Below are positions 23,888 through 36,600 of a stretch of DNA of 64,000 nt, piece by piece. Each line of letters begins with the position of its first letter. The first letter of the stretch is position 1. Under the pieces are notes generated by a model. It was given only the letters and a program-made list of their open reading frames with translations, had not been told where the DNA came from and searched no databases. The position numbers and the translations under genes were made by a program. This stretch comes from Panicum virgatum (taxonomy: Eukaryota > Streptophyta > Magnoliopsida > Poales > Poaceae): contig NC_053148.1 of assembly GCF_016808335.1 (NCBI RefSeq), forward strand, positions 45,090,930 through 45,154,929. The letters are read 5' to 3'.

Positions 23888-26800
23888 TCACGACTCGGCC
23901 ACCACCGCGTTCCGCTCGACGTCGACCTCCGCCAGCACCGACACCGCCGCCTGCTCGATGAAGCTGGCCAGCGCGAGCCCCGCGGCCCACACGTCGTCGT
24001 CCATCACCGACTCCTCCGGCGAGTGGCTCACGCCGCCGCGGCACCGCACGAACAGCATCCCGACCTGCGACGGGAGAGAGGCGGCGGCACCCCCAACGGA
24101 GCGTGAGCTTTCGCTGTACAGGGCACGAGCCATCAACTGAGCTACGTCGTGCTCGCTCTTACCTTGGTGAGCCTGGCCATCGCCATCGCGTCGTGCCCCG
24201 CGCCGCTCATCAGCACGGGCGTCTCCGCCACGGAGCGCCCCGGCATCGCCGACACGCCCGACCGCGCCGCAAGCTTCAGCTGGGAGGTCAGCTCCGGGTC
24301 ACAGGGCGTCGCCGGTGCCGAGTGCTGGCCGGAGAAACCATCAAACAGGATTGTCAGCTCCATCGGTCAGTTGGCACAAAATCGGCGCCGTTTCTGCTGC
24401 ACTCCTGTGCTCACCTTGTGCTCGACTCTGCAGTCGACCAGCCTGTCGTCGCATCGCTGGAGGACCAGCCTCGAGAAGCTGGTCACGATCGTCTCCCTCA
24501 CCTGGTCGTCCATGGCGCGGATGTCCACCGTGAAGTTCACCTGTCGAACGCAAAAATCCCCAGTTTCAGATACTGAAGCACCAGTTGATCAGTACGGCCA
24601 AGATCGAGAGAGGTATGCTCGGCAAGCTTGCCTGCCCCGGTATCACGTTGCTGGCGCTGGGCCACGTCAGCAGCTCCCCCACGGTGCACACCAGCCCGGC
24701 GAGGGACTCCTCCGTGAAGCAGCCGCACTCCTCGTCGTAGGTCAGCAGCTTGTTGGGCTCTTTGCAGAGGCGCTCCAGAGTCACAACCAGCTCTGCAGCT
24801 GCAACCATCGGATCACGCCGCAATTTCATTGGAACCGTGCCAGCATGCCCTTGTGAACCATCTACTATTACCTAGAAAGAGAAAAAAAATACTAAGCATT
24901 GCAACTACTTCCACTTTCATTTGAAAGTTCAGTATACCGACTCGATGCAAGCCAGAATTAGCAATCACTGTTGAGGCTGACAACTTGAATGTTTGAGAGT
25001 CAACGGTAAAGAGAATAATATTGGTCATAGCAGTACCAGTTTTCTGAATGTTAATATTAGTGATTCTTTCGTCAAGATAGCACAAGACATTCATATACTT
25101 TATGGGATGGATGTTGACTGCTGTTATGCCCCAGGTGCCTCTCAATTCATGTTGACTACTAATACTATTTGGTAAGAAAAGACTTCTACTACACAGTCGT
25201 TTATTAAATTGTTTTACTAGTGTGTTCCTACCTTATACTATAGCAATAGCTGCCACTGATGTTGTTTGTTATTATATTTATTTATTTGCTAAAGTTGACC
25301 TTAAGATAGGATACCATGCAATTCAAATAGGTCATATTTTAGTTCTGATCTGTTGCTTTCACATGAATACAAAGAACTCTGATGCACCTTTAATCGCGTC
25401 TGGCCTGCAATTCCTTTTACAACACCAAGCGGATAACGGAGAGCTTCTAGGACAGGGCCTTGCTCCATGTGTACCTACAAGTAAAAAGTTACAGGTACTT
25501 TGTTTTGTATTTACCAGGCAACACATGAAAGACATTCAAATGCTTCATACCTCAACATAGCTCCCCACTGACTCTGGCTTGTACCTGGTTTGAGTAATAG
25601 CAGCAGCAGTAGCCTCAAAAGAATTTATTTTCAGAACATCTTGGACTGTAGTGCCACTGAGGAAATCGAATACAACATATAGACTGCATCAGTGGACTAT
25701 TTGTAAAATAGTTCGGTTGGTTTACGCGAAAAAGACAACCTCTTGTCTGATACTTGTAAAATTGATTCAGGTAGTGTACCAGCTACAGCGGCGCTTCCCA
25801 GAAAAGTTGTCTGGAACCTAACACCCTCCTCGTCGCTGAATGCAATGACCTGAGCATTCACAAGGAGAAGTGAGTGCTAGGCTCTGTTTTGGTGATATTT
25901 TCAGGTGATGATGATAATGATGCACGTGTTTTTAGTCTTTGCATGAGAGCAAGTCGCTCCGCGTTGTCGTAAAAACATTGTCATTCATCTTCTTAATACA
26001 AAAAAATGCAGCAATGATTCAAACCAAATAATGCTGTTTCATAATTTGATATACCACTTAAGCCATTTTAGAATAAAGCATTGAAGTCAGGCAGTAACAG
26101 AATAATTGGTGCTGTGATTCACACTAAAACATGCAGCCTTGATCTATAAATGGTGGTAAATTGGTAAAGCATTTGATTTGCACCATCACACAGATGACGC
26201 CTGACAGCTTGTGCTTTTTTATTATCAGGATTGATAGAATAGCAAAAGGTGAGCAGAGTATAGAATCTTTTCAAGATCATTGGAGCGCCGACTGATTAAA
26301 GGGACATTATAAAAAAATGGATTCCTACTGGCTTCTTATACTCTTAAATGATTATGTTATAATTATAACATCCTAAGTAGACCTATCCAATCAGCATCTT
26401 AAAGTGTAATATACAGTTAAAATGAGTAAAATATGGTAATAGTGACCCCATGTCTTCTAGTGGCTATTAAAGAATGCGAAATACTCCGCTCAAACATTTA
26501 AATAGTATATAGGCGCAAGACAAAACCAGGGGCAAGACAAAACCAAGATCAATGAAGATAAATGTCGTATCTACAAGACCCATGTGGCCCTAATGCTACT
26601 TGTAAAGAGTGGGAATAATATAATATAAACCCGCTCACAGGTAGTAGTGGAGCAAGCAAACATATTAAGATATGATAAAATAGTAACAACACTACTGTAC
26701 TGGAGATACTAGAGAGTTCTCTAACCTCGACTGGTCTAGTTAGCCTTTGCAGTTTCCCAGTAATTTTCAAAACCTTCAAGGCAGAGATTGCACTAATAAT

Positions 26801-28007
26801 ACCCAATGATCCGTCATACATTCCAGCATCAATAACAGTGTACTGTTTTTGCAAAGGAAAAAAGTTAGGATTGCCACTTAAATACTGATGGAATCACAAG
26901 AAAAAAAAATGTCCTCACCATATGAGATCCAATCAATAAGGCCTCTTTGGTAGAATTTTCCGGCTCAAACCGCCCATGAATATTCCCGATTTGATCAACC
27001 CACCTTCACGTTGAACAGAGATAGGTAAGTCAAGATCAAAGTGTGAGAAAACGACTGCAGAGCATAAACAAATAAACACACGTACGTCGTGAGCCCGGCA
27101 TCTTTCATCCAGCTGATGATGACAGCAGTGGCTCTGATAGAAGCTGGACTCAGGAACGTCCTTTCGAGGTAACCTTCCCCATCAGATATCTGATTCATAC
27201 AAATCAACGCCGCGTGTCAAAAACTTGTAGCTGCGCAGCTGAAATGTTCGGTCTGATAACAAAAAGAAAAAGTGTGTGGTCCTTGCACGATGGGGCCTGG
27301 AACATGAATCATTGATTACAAGATGAAATAATACCCATCTTCTCTGGAGGGTGCACAAGTATTAGTTTCAGCTAATGTTCCTGTTCTTATAAAGTGATCT
27401 TTACTGTGCTGCAGAATCTTAGGATTCCGAAAAAAGCAGAGAGAGGCCGGTGCAAGTCTACAGCAGAGAACCACAAATCTTCAGTATTTCCATTTGTTTT
27501 GGTTCTTCCACACGACCCCACAAATCTTACTAGAGCAAGCAGCTGCGAAATAGAACACGACTGAACTGCATCTCATCCGATTAGGCAAGCAACACAGCCC
27601 CCCAGCAATCTAACGAGATCCCCCGCATCTCGAGCTGGAAAAGCGGATCGCGAACTGAATATTTCGAGGACCCGGGGAAATGGAATCGGCCTGACCTTGC
27701 CCAGCTCCTTGATCCTCAGCACGGCCTCGTCCCTGAGAATCTCCCCGTGCAGGCCGTCTCCTCCCAGCTCCGGCAGGCCATCTGATGAGTTCCCAGTATA
27801 AGCAGGGGGTCAGGAAAGGTCCAGAAAAATCGCGAGAGGATAAAACGGACAAAGCGTGGTGGACCGGCTGACGAGATGGGGCAGGCACCCACCGGCGGCC
27901 GACGTTGGGACCGAGGCGAGGAGGCCGGAGAGGGAGACGAAGACGACGGCGAGGGTTAGGAGGAGAGGCAGGTGGTGGCGCGGGGGGCGGGAGGAGGAAG
28001 GAGCCAT
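23888..28007 (-). CDS. AAH: allantoate deiminase (allantoate amidohydrolase)
   Basis: Hydrolyses allantoate in ureide catabolism, releasing ammonium and CO2 in the ER; M20 metallopeptidase family. Twelve exons (minus): 28007-27893, 27781-27696, 27189-27086, 27003-26919, 26842-26726, 25849-25740, 25656-25551, 25474-25388, 24871-24632, 24540-24415, 24324-24163, 24064-23888. They join in frame to 504 residues, close to plant AAH length. Residues 1-35 form a signal peptide with a leucine-rich core. Metal-site motifs: GSHM (His129), MYDG (Asp140), FSDEEG (176-177), HMEQGP (243), GSQGHAG (279) and GAGHDA (His436). Two oddities: residue 131, normally the Asp of the H-x-D motif, is Tyr (exon 5 begins TAC after CAG), and intron 9 has a GC donor (CAG|GCAAGC). 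The closest match I recall is rice AAH, so identity is well supported; activity is uncertain because of Tyr131. Confidence 0.93.
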
Positions 28008-28100
28008 GGAGCCGCCGAGGATGTGTGGCCGCTGTGGGTGGCTGGCTGGCTGGCTCCTCCCTTCCCACAGGGGGTGCGGACGAGGCGCGAGCTGGCTGCT

Positions 28101-28106
28101 TTTATA
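28101..28106 (-). promoter_or_regulatory. probable TATA box of AAH
   Basis: The minus strand reads TTATAAAAG about 95 bases upstream of the ATG at 28007, in an otherwise GC-rich stretch. The spacing suits a 5' untranslated leader of roughly 60-70 bases. Confidence 0.6.
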
Positions 28107-28109
28107 AGC

Positions 28110-30362
28110 GCGCCGCCCGGGTTTTGCCTCGTGCCGTCGTGTGCCGGTGCCGCCAATGGTGGGCACGTAACAACATTGGCTGACATTGCTAAACCTTCCC
28201 CCTAAAATTGTCGCGATAATTTAAGTACTGTCACAAGTTTGAAATCATATGTGTTTTTTTTAAAAAAAGTTGAAAATTGAACGGAGGGAGTACCTAGCTC
28301 CCTACCGTTGCTCTAGTTGCAGTCAGCTATTTCTCCGTGATCATCAGAGAGCCCGTACGTTAGTATATATGGAACTAAAAAGAGGAGTGACGACCTACTG
28401 CTGCTTAGTATGTGTAACTTTAAATTTTCGTTAAACAAGATCTATGCCCATTGCAGAACAAGAAACTTAGTGGCGGTGAAGGTCTTCGCCGGACTCAACG
28501 TAGGTTGGTTTCGTGCAGTAGCGAATCTAACCCGTTAAATGTAGAGGGGCTGTCCACTCTCTTCTTCTTCCTCCTCTTTTTCTCTTCGTTGTTTCATCTC
28601 AAAAAAAATTGAAGCGGGAGCTTAGAGGGGTATACATGGATCTTGGGGAGGTATAGAGGGCTTAATCCCCCTCAAGCCCCCTTTAAATCCGTCCCTGATT
28701 TCGTGGCACCATAGCGTTTGTTCCTTATTACACTCTAACCTTCACTTACCATTGTTTCCTACTTCCCTACATCGTGTGCTATACATCACCTATGTTACAG
28801 AATCTGGATCTATCACCTGAGGAGCTATAATTGATTATTTCAGCCTATTAATGAAATCGGTCCAGGTAAGCTTCTTTCTCTTCGTACTTGCGTCGTTGCT
28901 GCTCGCCGCCGATGTTGGCTTCTTCCCAGGATTGGGGTTCAGGAGGTCTAGTGTTGGAGGGTCGGGGTCCTGGGTTGCTGGGGTGGGTTATCTCCAGCAT
29001 GTCTAGCTGTAGAGAGAAGTCGGCAGTAGCAGGGAAGTGGGAAGAGGTGACGGGTTGTGGGCGAGGCGGGAGCCGCAGGCCACGGGTTGTGGAGGACAAT
29101 CGATGGCCCTTGTTTGCGGTGGAGTCACAACGAGCTTCCCGTGGTTGCAGCCGGCGGCGCGGGGGAGAGCAGGGTCGGAGGCAGCAGTCGCCCTCGGAGG
29201 TGGAGGCGGACAGCAGCGCAGGGTGAGCAGGATAGGTGGGAGGTCCGCGGAGGCGGAGGCGGAGACGGCTGTCGAGTCGGCATCACTCTCATCCACTGCC
29301 AACAACCCTACACAAGTAGTAGCGTGGAGGAAATTGTAGCACGGTGAGAGCAAGGATAATAAAAACGCCGGCTATCAGCACATGAGCCGTGCCAAAACAA
29401 CTAATGCTCATATAATAAAAGAGACCGTACGTTGTTGGCTATTTGGATGCATGCGGTCCGCTTCGACAGCCACCCGTCCTTTTCTTGGGTTTGCTACTCT
29501 ACGCCGGCGATTGAAGAGTCTTCTGTCCTTTTCTCTCTCTCTTCCAGCTAAAGGATTCTCATGATATGGACAAACTATTTAGCCTGCTGACTACCTTGCT
29601 CTAAGCCTGCACCGCTTCCGTCTGGCAACGGAACGGAACTCCTGGATCGCGGTGCGGCGGTGCCCCAAGCAAAGAAATCGCACCTTTATTTCCGAACCGC
29701 TCGCCCGCCCCGAGCCGTGGATGCGCCGTGCCGGACACGTGTACGTCCGCCCGCGACGCGCGCGGGCAGGACGCGCGGTGCGGTGAGTCATGAGTGGGAG
29801 CTGCGGGCGGGTGCATGCACGCACGGCACTCGCGAGACAAAAGGACAAAAGGAAGCAGGCGAGGGCGAGGCAAGTGGCTGACGACTGGCTCGTCGGTGCG
29901 GATCGAGCCTAGAAAAAGGAGTGGCACACAGGAGAAGAAAGAAGAAGAAAAAAAAAAGCAAACACCGGCGGCGCCCGCAGCCAGCAAAAGAAGAGTCTCT
30001 CCGTGCTCGCCGACGCGGAATCCGCAGAGCAGAAAGGTAGGCGGCTGGGCCCGGGCGGCTCCGGTGGGACTTGCTAGCGAGTGGGCCCGAGGTGGCTGGC
30101 GGCGGTGGATGGAGGAGATGGAGTTGGATTCCGCCGCTGCCCGCTGGCAACGGACAAAGCGCGCAGGCAGGACCCGATCCTGATCCTGGTGGTGTATCTT
30201 CTGGGGGCGGGGCGGGGCCGCCAGGCAAGTCCTCCCTTCCCGGCCGGATACCAACTGCGGGCTCGCTCGCTCGCTCGATAACGTGGCAGGCAAAAATATG
30301 GCCTGGAGTCCTGGACGACACGCGCGCGCTGCTGGACGTACGTAGGCGTAGGCTACCTGACT
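28110..30362. other. intergenic, 2.2 kb without a recognised gene
   Basis: AGGGAGTA preceded by ACGG at about 28280-28292 resembles the end of a Stowaway-type MITE, but its other end was not found. The part 28500-28700 resembles dispersed grass repeat DNA. The parts 28850-29340 and 29600-30350 are GC-rich and give many overlapping frames on both strands (for example 28888-29226 plus, 29601-30293 minus) without domains or codon bias. I treat these frames as chance. Confidence 0.4.
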
Positions 30363-30860
30363 CAGGGTTCACCAAACCGGTGGGAAGCGGTTACCGGTCA
30401 AACCGGTCCGAACCGGTTCCGGTTTCGGCCGGTACCCAACCGGCCAAAATTCAAAATTTAAATTTAAATTCAAAAAATGAAAAATTTCAAAAAAAATCCT
30501 AAAAATACTTCAAGGTGCGATGAATCTAATGGTCTTAAATTTTCTCAAAAATTCGTTCATTTAGTATAATTTGCGGGGATTTAAAGTTAAATCAAAAAAG
30601 AAAAAGAAAAAAAATGGGCCGGTCCATTAAGGCCCACCGGTCAAACCGGCCGGTAAACTGGTCAAACCGGTCGGTAAACCGGTTGCACGGGAGCTTTTGA
30701 ATTCGGATTTGAATTCAAACCGGTTGCACGGGAGTTTTTGAATTTATTTGAATTTGAATTTGAATTCAACCGGTTTACACCGGTTACCGGTTAAACCAGT
30801 CCGGTAAACCGTTACCGGAGGGCGGCGGTTTAACCCGACCGGTCGGTTTGGTTAACCCTG
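30363..30860 (+). mobile_element. hAT-type MITE, CAGGGTT family, copy 1
   Basis: 498 bases starting CAGGGTTCACCAAACCG and ending CGGTTTGGTTAACCCTG, which gives inverted ends. The flanks are ACCTGACT (30355-30362) and ACCTGACC (30861-30868), an 8-bp target duplication with one mismatch. The outer thirds are packed with the motif AAACCGGT/ACCGGTTT; the middle is AT-rich. No coding frame of substance. An 8-bp duplication and C/TAGGG ends are typical of hAT elements. Copies 2 and 3 are at 57496 and 58863. Confidence 0.85.
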
Positions 30861-31432
30861 ACCTGACCTGCGCGATGGTGGTGCGGTGGCCACCTGAGAG
30901 ACCTCATCACGCCTCACTCACTCACTCGGATCGGTGTGGATCGCACACCAAACGCGCACTACTGACCCCTCTGCTCGATCGCGCCGGCGCTTCACTAATC
31001 AAGCAATTAATTAATTAATCAATTCTTTATTCTTTTTAGCATAATTGATTAATGGTTCTGCGGGCACGTCAGCGCCAGACGAATCCGTCCGTTTCCTTCC
31101 CGGGAATATTTCGCTTGGCAATCTGGTCGATTTATAATTCCAGGGAAAAGGTAGCCTAGTGTGATTCCGCGCAAGGATGGCACTCGCGGTCTGGCGGCGT
31201 GGAGCCGTGGAGGAGGACGGGGCGCCGCCCCCACGCACTAGCCGAGTAGCCATAGCTCGCTCGGTCTCAATTCAGTGGGAGCAGTTGCTGTGTCGTTCGT
31301 TCGTTCCGCTTGCTCGCTCCCCGGCGGTTCCGTGTCCATGCGCCACCGTGGCAGGCACCGCGAGATCCACATCTACTGGTGCGTGTCCGCATCGGTTTAA
31401 CCGAGTTTGGTGTACCTACTTGGACGACACAT
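30861..31432. other. intergenic, nothing recognised
   Basis: Mixed sequence with a short ATTAATTAATTAAT run near 31005-31020. No supported gene or repeat. Confidence 0.4.
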
Positions 31433-31756
31433 GGTCTTGTTTGGTTTAGTAGCACAAACTACTGTAGACAACTTTGACCATTAATTTGTAGTATTAAATA
31501 AAGACAGTTTATGAAATTAACTTCACAGCCCATATGCTACTTCGCAAGACTAATTTAATGAGATCTTTGACCGCATAATTAGAGGATGTTTATTGTAGAA
31601 TTACTGTAGCCAATCATGGTAAAACTTAGCTCATTAGATTTGTCTCAGAAAGTTATCTCCATCTGTGAAAAAAATTTACAAATAAATTTCATTTAATATT
31701 TTATGCATGTCAGATTCTTTTTTAGCGCAAATTGAGCTAGCCATCCAAACAGAGCC
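31433..31756. mobile_element. MITE with GGTCTTGTTTGG / CCAAACAGAGCC ends
   Basis: About 324 AT-rich bases. The left end GGTCTTGTTTGGTTTAG and the inverse of the right end GGCTCTGTTTGGATGGC match at most positions. The ends are typical of short grass MITEs. A clear target duplication is not resolved (flanks CAT and ATG), so the superfamily is uncertain. Confidence 0.6.
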
Positions 31757-31927
31757 ATGATTCCAGATTCAGCCCGGTTTCACCTTGATTAGATGGTGGA
31801 ATGGTGACGCAGCCGGCCCGCCGCGCAGGACCAAGGAAATCGCCAGGGTGGGCCGTGCTCCTTCTTTCTTCTCCCTCTACGGGCTTCGAATTCTGGCACA
31901 ATATGTTACGGGCCGTGAGCCCACACT

Positions 31928-33033
31928 AGGTCTGCTAATGGGTTGGGTTGAAATGGGTTTTATGGGGTGAGTTTTGAAATGGAGTGTGTTTGGATGATTT
32001 AAAATGGGTTGTATTAGTTAATGGGGTGCGTCGGGGCGGGTTCTATATAAATGCGGGTTGAGGCGGGTTGGGGTGGGTTGAAATGGATACTTTTTACAAA
32101 ATAGTATAACTATATATAAATATAGGTCCCACGTGAGAGCTGGACTCTGAAATTAAAACCATGTGTTTATATCAGAAAATTTTATCGAAATTGACTGAAT
32201 TTTGTTGGAGATGACTCAGTACGACTGACAGCTATTTTGTGCAAAGCAGTGTGGCTAGAACTACCTATGGGCCCCACATGAAGAGCCGGACCCTGGAATT
32301 AAAACCTCGCGTTCACACTATAAAATTTTATCGAAATTGACTGAAATTTGTTGGAGATGACTCAGTACGACTGGCAGCTACTCTGTGCAAAGCAGCGTGA
32401 CTAGAACTACACGTGGGCTCCACATCAAGAGCCGGGCCCTAGAATTAAAACCTCGTGTTCACACTATAAAATTTTATCGAAATTGACTGAAATTTGTTGG
32501 AGATGACTCAGTACGACTGGCAGCTACTCTGTGCAAAGCAGCGTGGCTAGAACTACACGTGGGCTCCACATCAAGAGCCGGACCCTAGAATTAAAATCTC
32601 GCGTTCACACTATAAAATTTTATCGAAATTGACTGAAATTTGTTGAAGATGACTCAGTACGACTGGCAGCTACTCTGTGCAAAATAGCGTGGCCAGAACT
32701 ACACGTGAGCTCCACATCAAGACTCGGACCCTGGAATTAAAACCTCGCGTTCACACTATAAAATTTTATCGAAATTGACTGAAATTTTTAGAGATGAGTC
32801 AATATGACTGACAGATACTCTGTGCAAAGTAGTGTGGCTAGACATATATGTGATCCCCACATTAAGTGTAGAACCACTAAATTCCTCTGCATAGTAGAAC
32901 TCCATAAGTTTTTATGGGTTACCCGTGTATAATGGGGCGGGTTGGTTAGAATTGAGAAATTAACTAATTGGGTTGGATGGAGTTGGGTATCTAAATATGT
33001 TAATTTTGGGTGGAGTTGGGTATAGTGGCGAGC
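31928..33033. mobile_element. non-autonomous element with internal 146-bp tandem repeats
   Basis: The segment is bordered by the 11-base direct repeat GAGCCCACACT (31917-31927 and 33031-33041). Both outer parts are made of GGGTTGGGTTGAAATGGG-like G-rich motifs on the same strand. The centre is a tandem array. There is no coding frame. The direct repeat suggests a target duplication (8 bp CCCACACT would suit hAT), but the two ends are not clear inverted repeats, so the element type is open. Confidence 0.6.
32120..32900 (+). repeat. tandem array, period 146 bp, about 5.3 copies
   Basis: The landmark AAGAGCCGGACCCT recurs at about 32135, 32281, 32427, 32573, 32719 and 32864, giving a constant period of 146 (last step 145). 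Each unit also holds ATAAAATTTTATCGAAATTG and GATGACTCAGTACGACTG. The outer units are most diverged and the inner ones nearly identical, as expected from unequal exchange. Confidence 0.9.
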
Positions 33034-33041
33034 CCACACTC

Positions 33042-33639
33042 GTCGAGAGTGGGAGCATCGGGAATGCCGACGGCTCCAACCACGCGCCTGAGGCAGCAAC
33101 GCTCCAGCGCCGGATCGCGCCAATGGCAGGGGCGCGGGCGCTGGGGACGCACGAGCGAGCTTCCTTCCTCCTCCGTTCCACCCTCGTGCCGTCGCGCAGC
33201 GGCCTGCGCCTTCGACTTCTTCCGCGCGGCAACGGCCAACGGGAGCCACTGCACCGCGGCCGTCACCCGTGAGCCGCCTGCACCGGGGCCGTCAGGCACG
33301 CTCCAAACCCATTGCGCTACGGGATCTTCTCTAGTACGCCATCATCAATCAATTTCCCGGGAATTCCGTATTATAGCAAAACGGGGCAGACTGATTTACA
33401 ATTGCTTTTGGGCAAAAACCAATTTACAATTACGAATGAGAATTTACCGGGGTCCCTCTCTAATAATAGCCCAAAATTACCGACAGGATGGTAACAAAAC
33501 CTGACAAGGCTATGACAACCAGCAGAACCCACCAAAAATCTACAATCTACAAAGTGCGCCACTTCCGCCGCGACTTGCATTCCATTTCCGTAATACGGTT
33601 AAGGGAGCTACTATAGTATTCACAACTCACATCATCAAA
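33042..33639. other. 3' flank of the copper ATPase
   Basis: GC-rich until about 33300, then AT-rich sequence that should include the 3' untranslated region of the minus-strand ATPase ending at 33640. No separate gene is supported. Confidence 0.45.
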
Positions 33640-36600
33640 TCACTCTACAGTTATCTGCAGCACGGTGGTCAGCCTGGGTTTTCGGTACCTCCTCAGCAGC
33701 AGCGACGAGCACACGACGCTCACGGACGAGAAGGCCATGCAGGCGCCGGCCAGCCACGGCGGCATCTGGAGCCCGGTGAACGGGAACAGCGCGCCCGCGG
33801 CGACCGGGATGGCGACCACGTTGTAGGCCATCGCGAAGAAGTAGTTCCACCGGATCCGGCTGAACGTCTTCCTGGAGAGGTCGATCGCGGTGATCACGTC
33901 CTCCAGGTTGTTCCGCACCAGCACGTAGTCCGCCGCCTCGATGGCGATGTCCGTGCCCCCGCCGATGGCCATACCGACGTCGGCTGCCGCCAGGGCCGGG
34001 GAGTCGTTGATGCCGTCCCCGACCATGGCGACGATGCTCCCGTCCTTTTGAAGGGAGCGAACGACGTCGGCTTTTCCGGCTGGCATGACCTCTGCTCGCA
34101 CGTCCTCGATACCAACCTGCCAAAGCACAATAACGCAAGCAAATCAAAATGCAAGTTCGCAAGTGAACCCTATGGACGAATTAAAGCCAAAGAGGGGAGA
34201 AAAGCAAGAAGTAGATGAGTCTCACCTCTTTTGCAACAGCTTGGGCGGTTCTCCAGTTATCCCCTGTGAGCATCACTGGATGAACACCCAACTTTTTCAG
34301 TCCTTCCACTACAACAGCAGCCTCCCTTTTCAGTGGATCAGTAATACCCATCAACCCCACAAAATCACCATCATATGCCACAAGAATGCCTGTTTTTGCA
34401 TTCGATTCCAGGTCGACCAAGAAATTTTCGGCTTCTGGAGGAATGGTTACGCCATTTTCAGTAATCAAAGTACGGTTTCCGACCTGTCAAAATATTTCTT
34501 TTCACAATAAGCAAGGATGTCCAGAGAAGCATATCAATATATAACACTGCTGTCCCTCTGGTCCATTTTATAATCCACATTTTGACAAGGAACTTAAGAC
34601 CATGTATTACAAATGAGTATACAAGTGCTTTGGAGATATGAGAGAAGATAATTTTAGTGGGTGGTCATGCATAATTGTTTAGGACAGAATGTAGGGCAGA
34701 AAGGAGAAATTAGCACAAGTCTGCATGCAGCATGGCATAAATTTTGGAGGAAAATCGAAAGGTAATGTGCCTTATAGAACAGACCATACAATCTATATGT
34801 TAAAATGACTGGAAGTATGACGTTAGCTTATGACTCACCAAAACATGTTTCCCATTGATTGAACATTGAACTCCTTTGCCAGGTACGGCAGAGAAGTCTT
34901 CAGCTTCATGCAACCACTGAGACAATACCTCATCTTTTCGTTGCTCAATACCATCTTTTGATGAAGGAAGCTTGCCAAAGAAATGGAAATGAAATGCATA
35001 GTCCGAAACAGCTTTGGCAAGAGGATGCTCACTGCTTGCCTGAGTACAGAGCAAAACACAAAATAGTATGCACGTCACCAAAGAGCCAAAAACATGAGAA
35101 ATACAAAGCATGTTCTCACAAGTCACAACATACTGATTCCAAAAGGGAGTACAAAAGAATGAAAATCAGCAAGTTATTTCCAAAACACATCGATATTAAT
35201 CAAAATAGTTTAATATAAAATCTACCTCACCTCTGCGGATGCAACCAGAGTGAGGAAATCTCCTAGGTCCATTCCTGAGAAAACCTTTGCAGTTGTTACA
35301 ACAGCCTTTCCTTGTGTTAGTGTCCCTGTTTTATCAAAAACCACATAATTTACATTTTGAACCCTCTCCAACGCATCTCCACCTTTTACAAGAACTCCAT
35401 GATTAGCCCCAATTCCAGTTGCCACCATCACAGCAGTTGGTGTTGCCAAACCAAGGGCACAAGGACAAGCAATCACCACAACAGATATGGCAAACATGAG
35501 AGAGAAAACAAAGCAATTGCTATTTTCAGAAACCCATGAATTTGGATATGCACCCAACCATCCACACAAGAACCTACAGAAGCAGAAGTGCACAGGTGAG
35601 AAGCTTGAACATAGCATCACTCCAAATTTGATGATAGTCATTGAACTTACCACACAGAAAATGTTACTATAGACAATGTGATGACAATTGGAACAAAAAT
35701 GCTAGCCACCTGAAAAACAATAGAGATAATTTCAGCAATAATCATAGTAGGCATCTCAAATATGATGCGAAACCTTTGGTAGCATAAGGTTTTCTAGCAA
35801 CTAAACTAGTCTTCCAGGATATCCATTAAAATTAAATATGTATTCTTTAAGGCAAATTTACAGGAGAGGCTCGCACTGCATATATGTTGAGATAAGATCA
35901 CTACAAAGGAAAACACGAAAAAGAAACATAGAAGGGCGCCGTTCGGCTGGGCTGGATCCGCTGGGCTGGAGCTGCTGGGGCCCAGCCGCAGCCGCATGCT
36001 TTGCAGCCAGTCCAGCGCCAGCCCCAGCCCCAGCCGCGATCAGCCCAGCAAACCGAACACGCTGAAGATTACACAAAATTGTCTAGCCATGACGGTGACT
36101 AAGCTTGAGCTGAATCACTAGCCTCTGCTCTTAGGATAACTAAGACAGAGAAATACACAAATGGGCATACATAGAGTGTTACATGCACATCCTGTCAACT
36201 AAGGGAAACAACACATAGATTATCAACAATGCTTCAAGGTTTCAAAGTCAAACTAGGAAAACTGCATGGTCAGCAGAAACATGTGACTATGTGATATCTA
36301 CTATAACAAAATAAAAGTAGAATATTGGATAGAAAAAATATCATACTCACATAATCGGCAAATTTCTGAATAGGTGCTTTGGACATCTGAGCAGTTTCAA
36401 CAAGAGAGATTATCTGACTCAAAACTGTCCCGGATCCCACTTTGGTTGCTTGTATATGAAGGATGCCATGTAAGTTTATTGTCCCCCCAATTACCACGCT
36501 AGATACTTCTTTAGGGACGGGTGCTGATTCACCAGTTATCATACTTTCATTCACATGACTTGTTCCCCAAACGACAACACCATCAGCCGGAACCTTTGAT

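Noticed and set aside
28196..28292. Stowaway MITE
   Set aside because: Only one end (ACGGAGGGAGTA) is visible; no inverted partner or TA duplication was found nearby.
33635..34162. 175-codon minus-strand ORF with histidine- and arginine-rich product
   Set aside because: It is an out-of-frame shadow of the last exon of the copper ATPase, which has the conserved GDGIND region.
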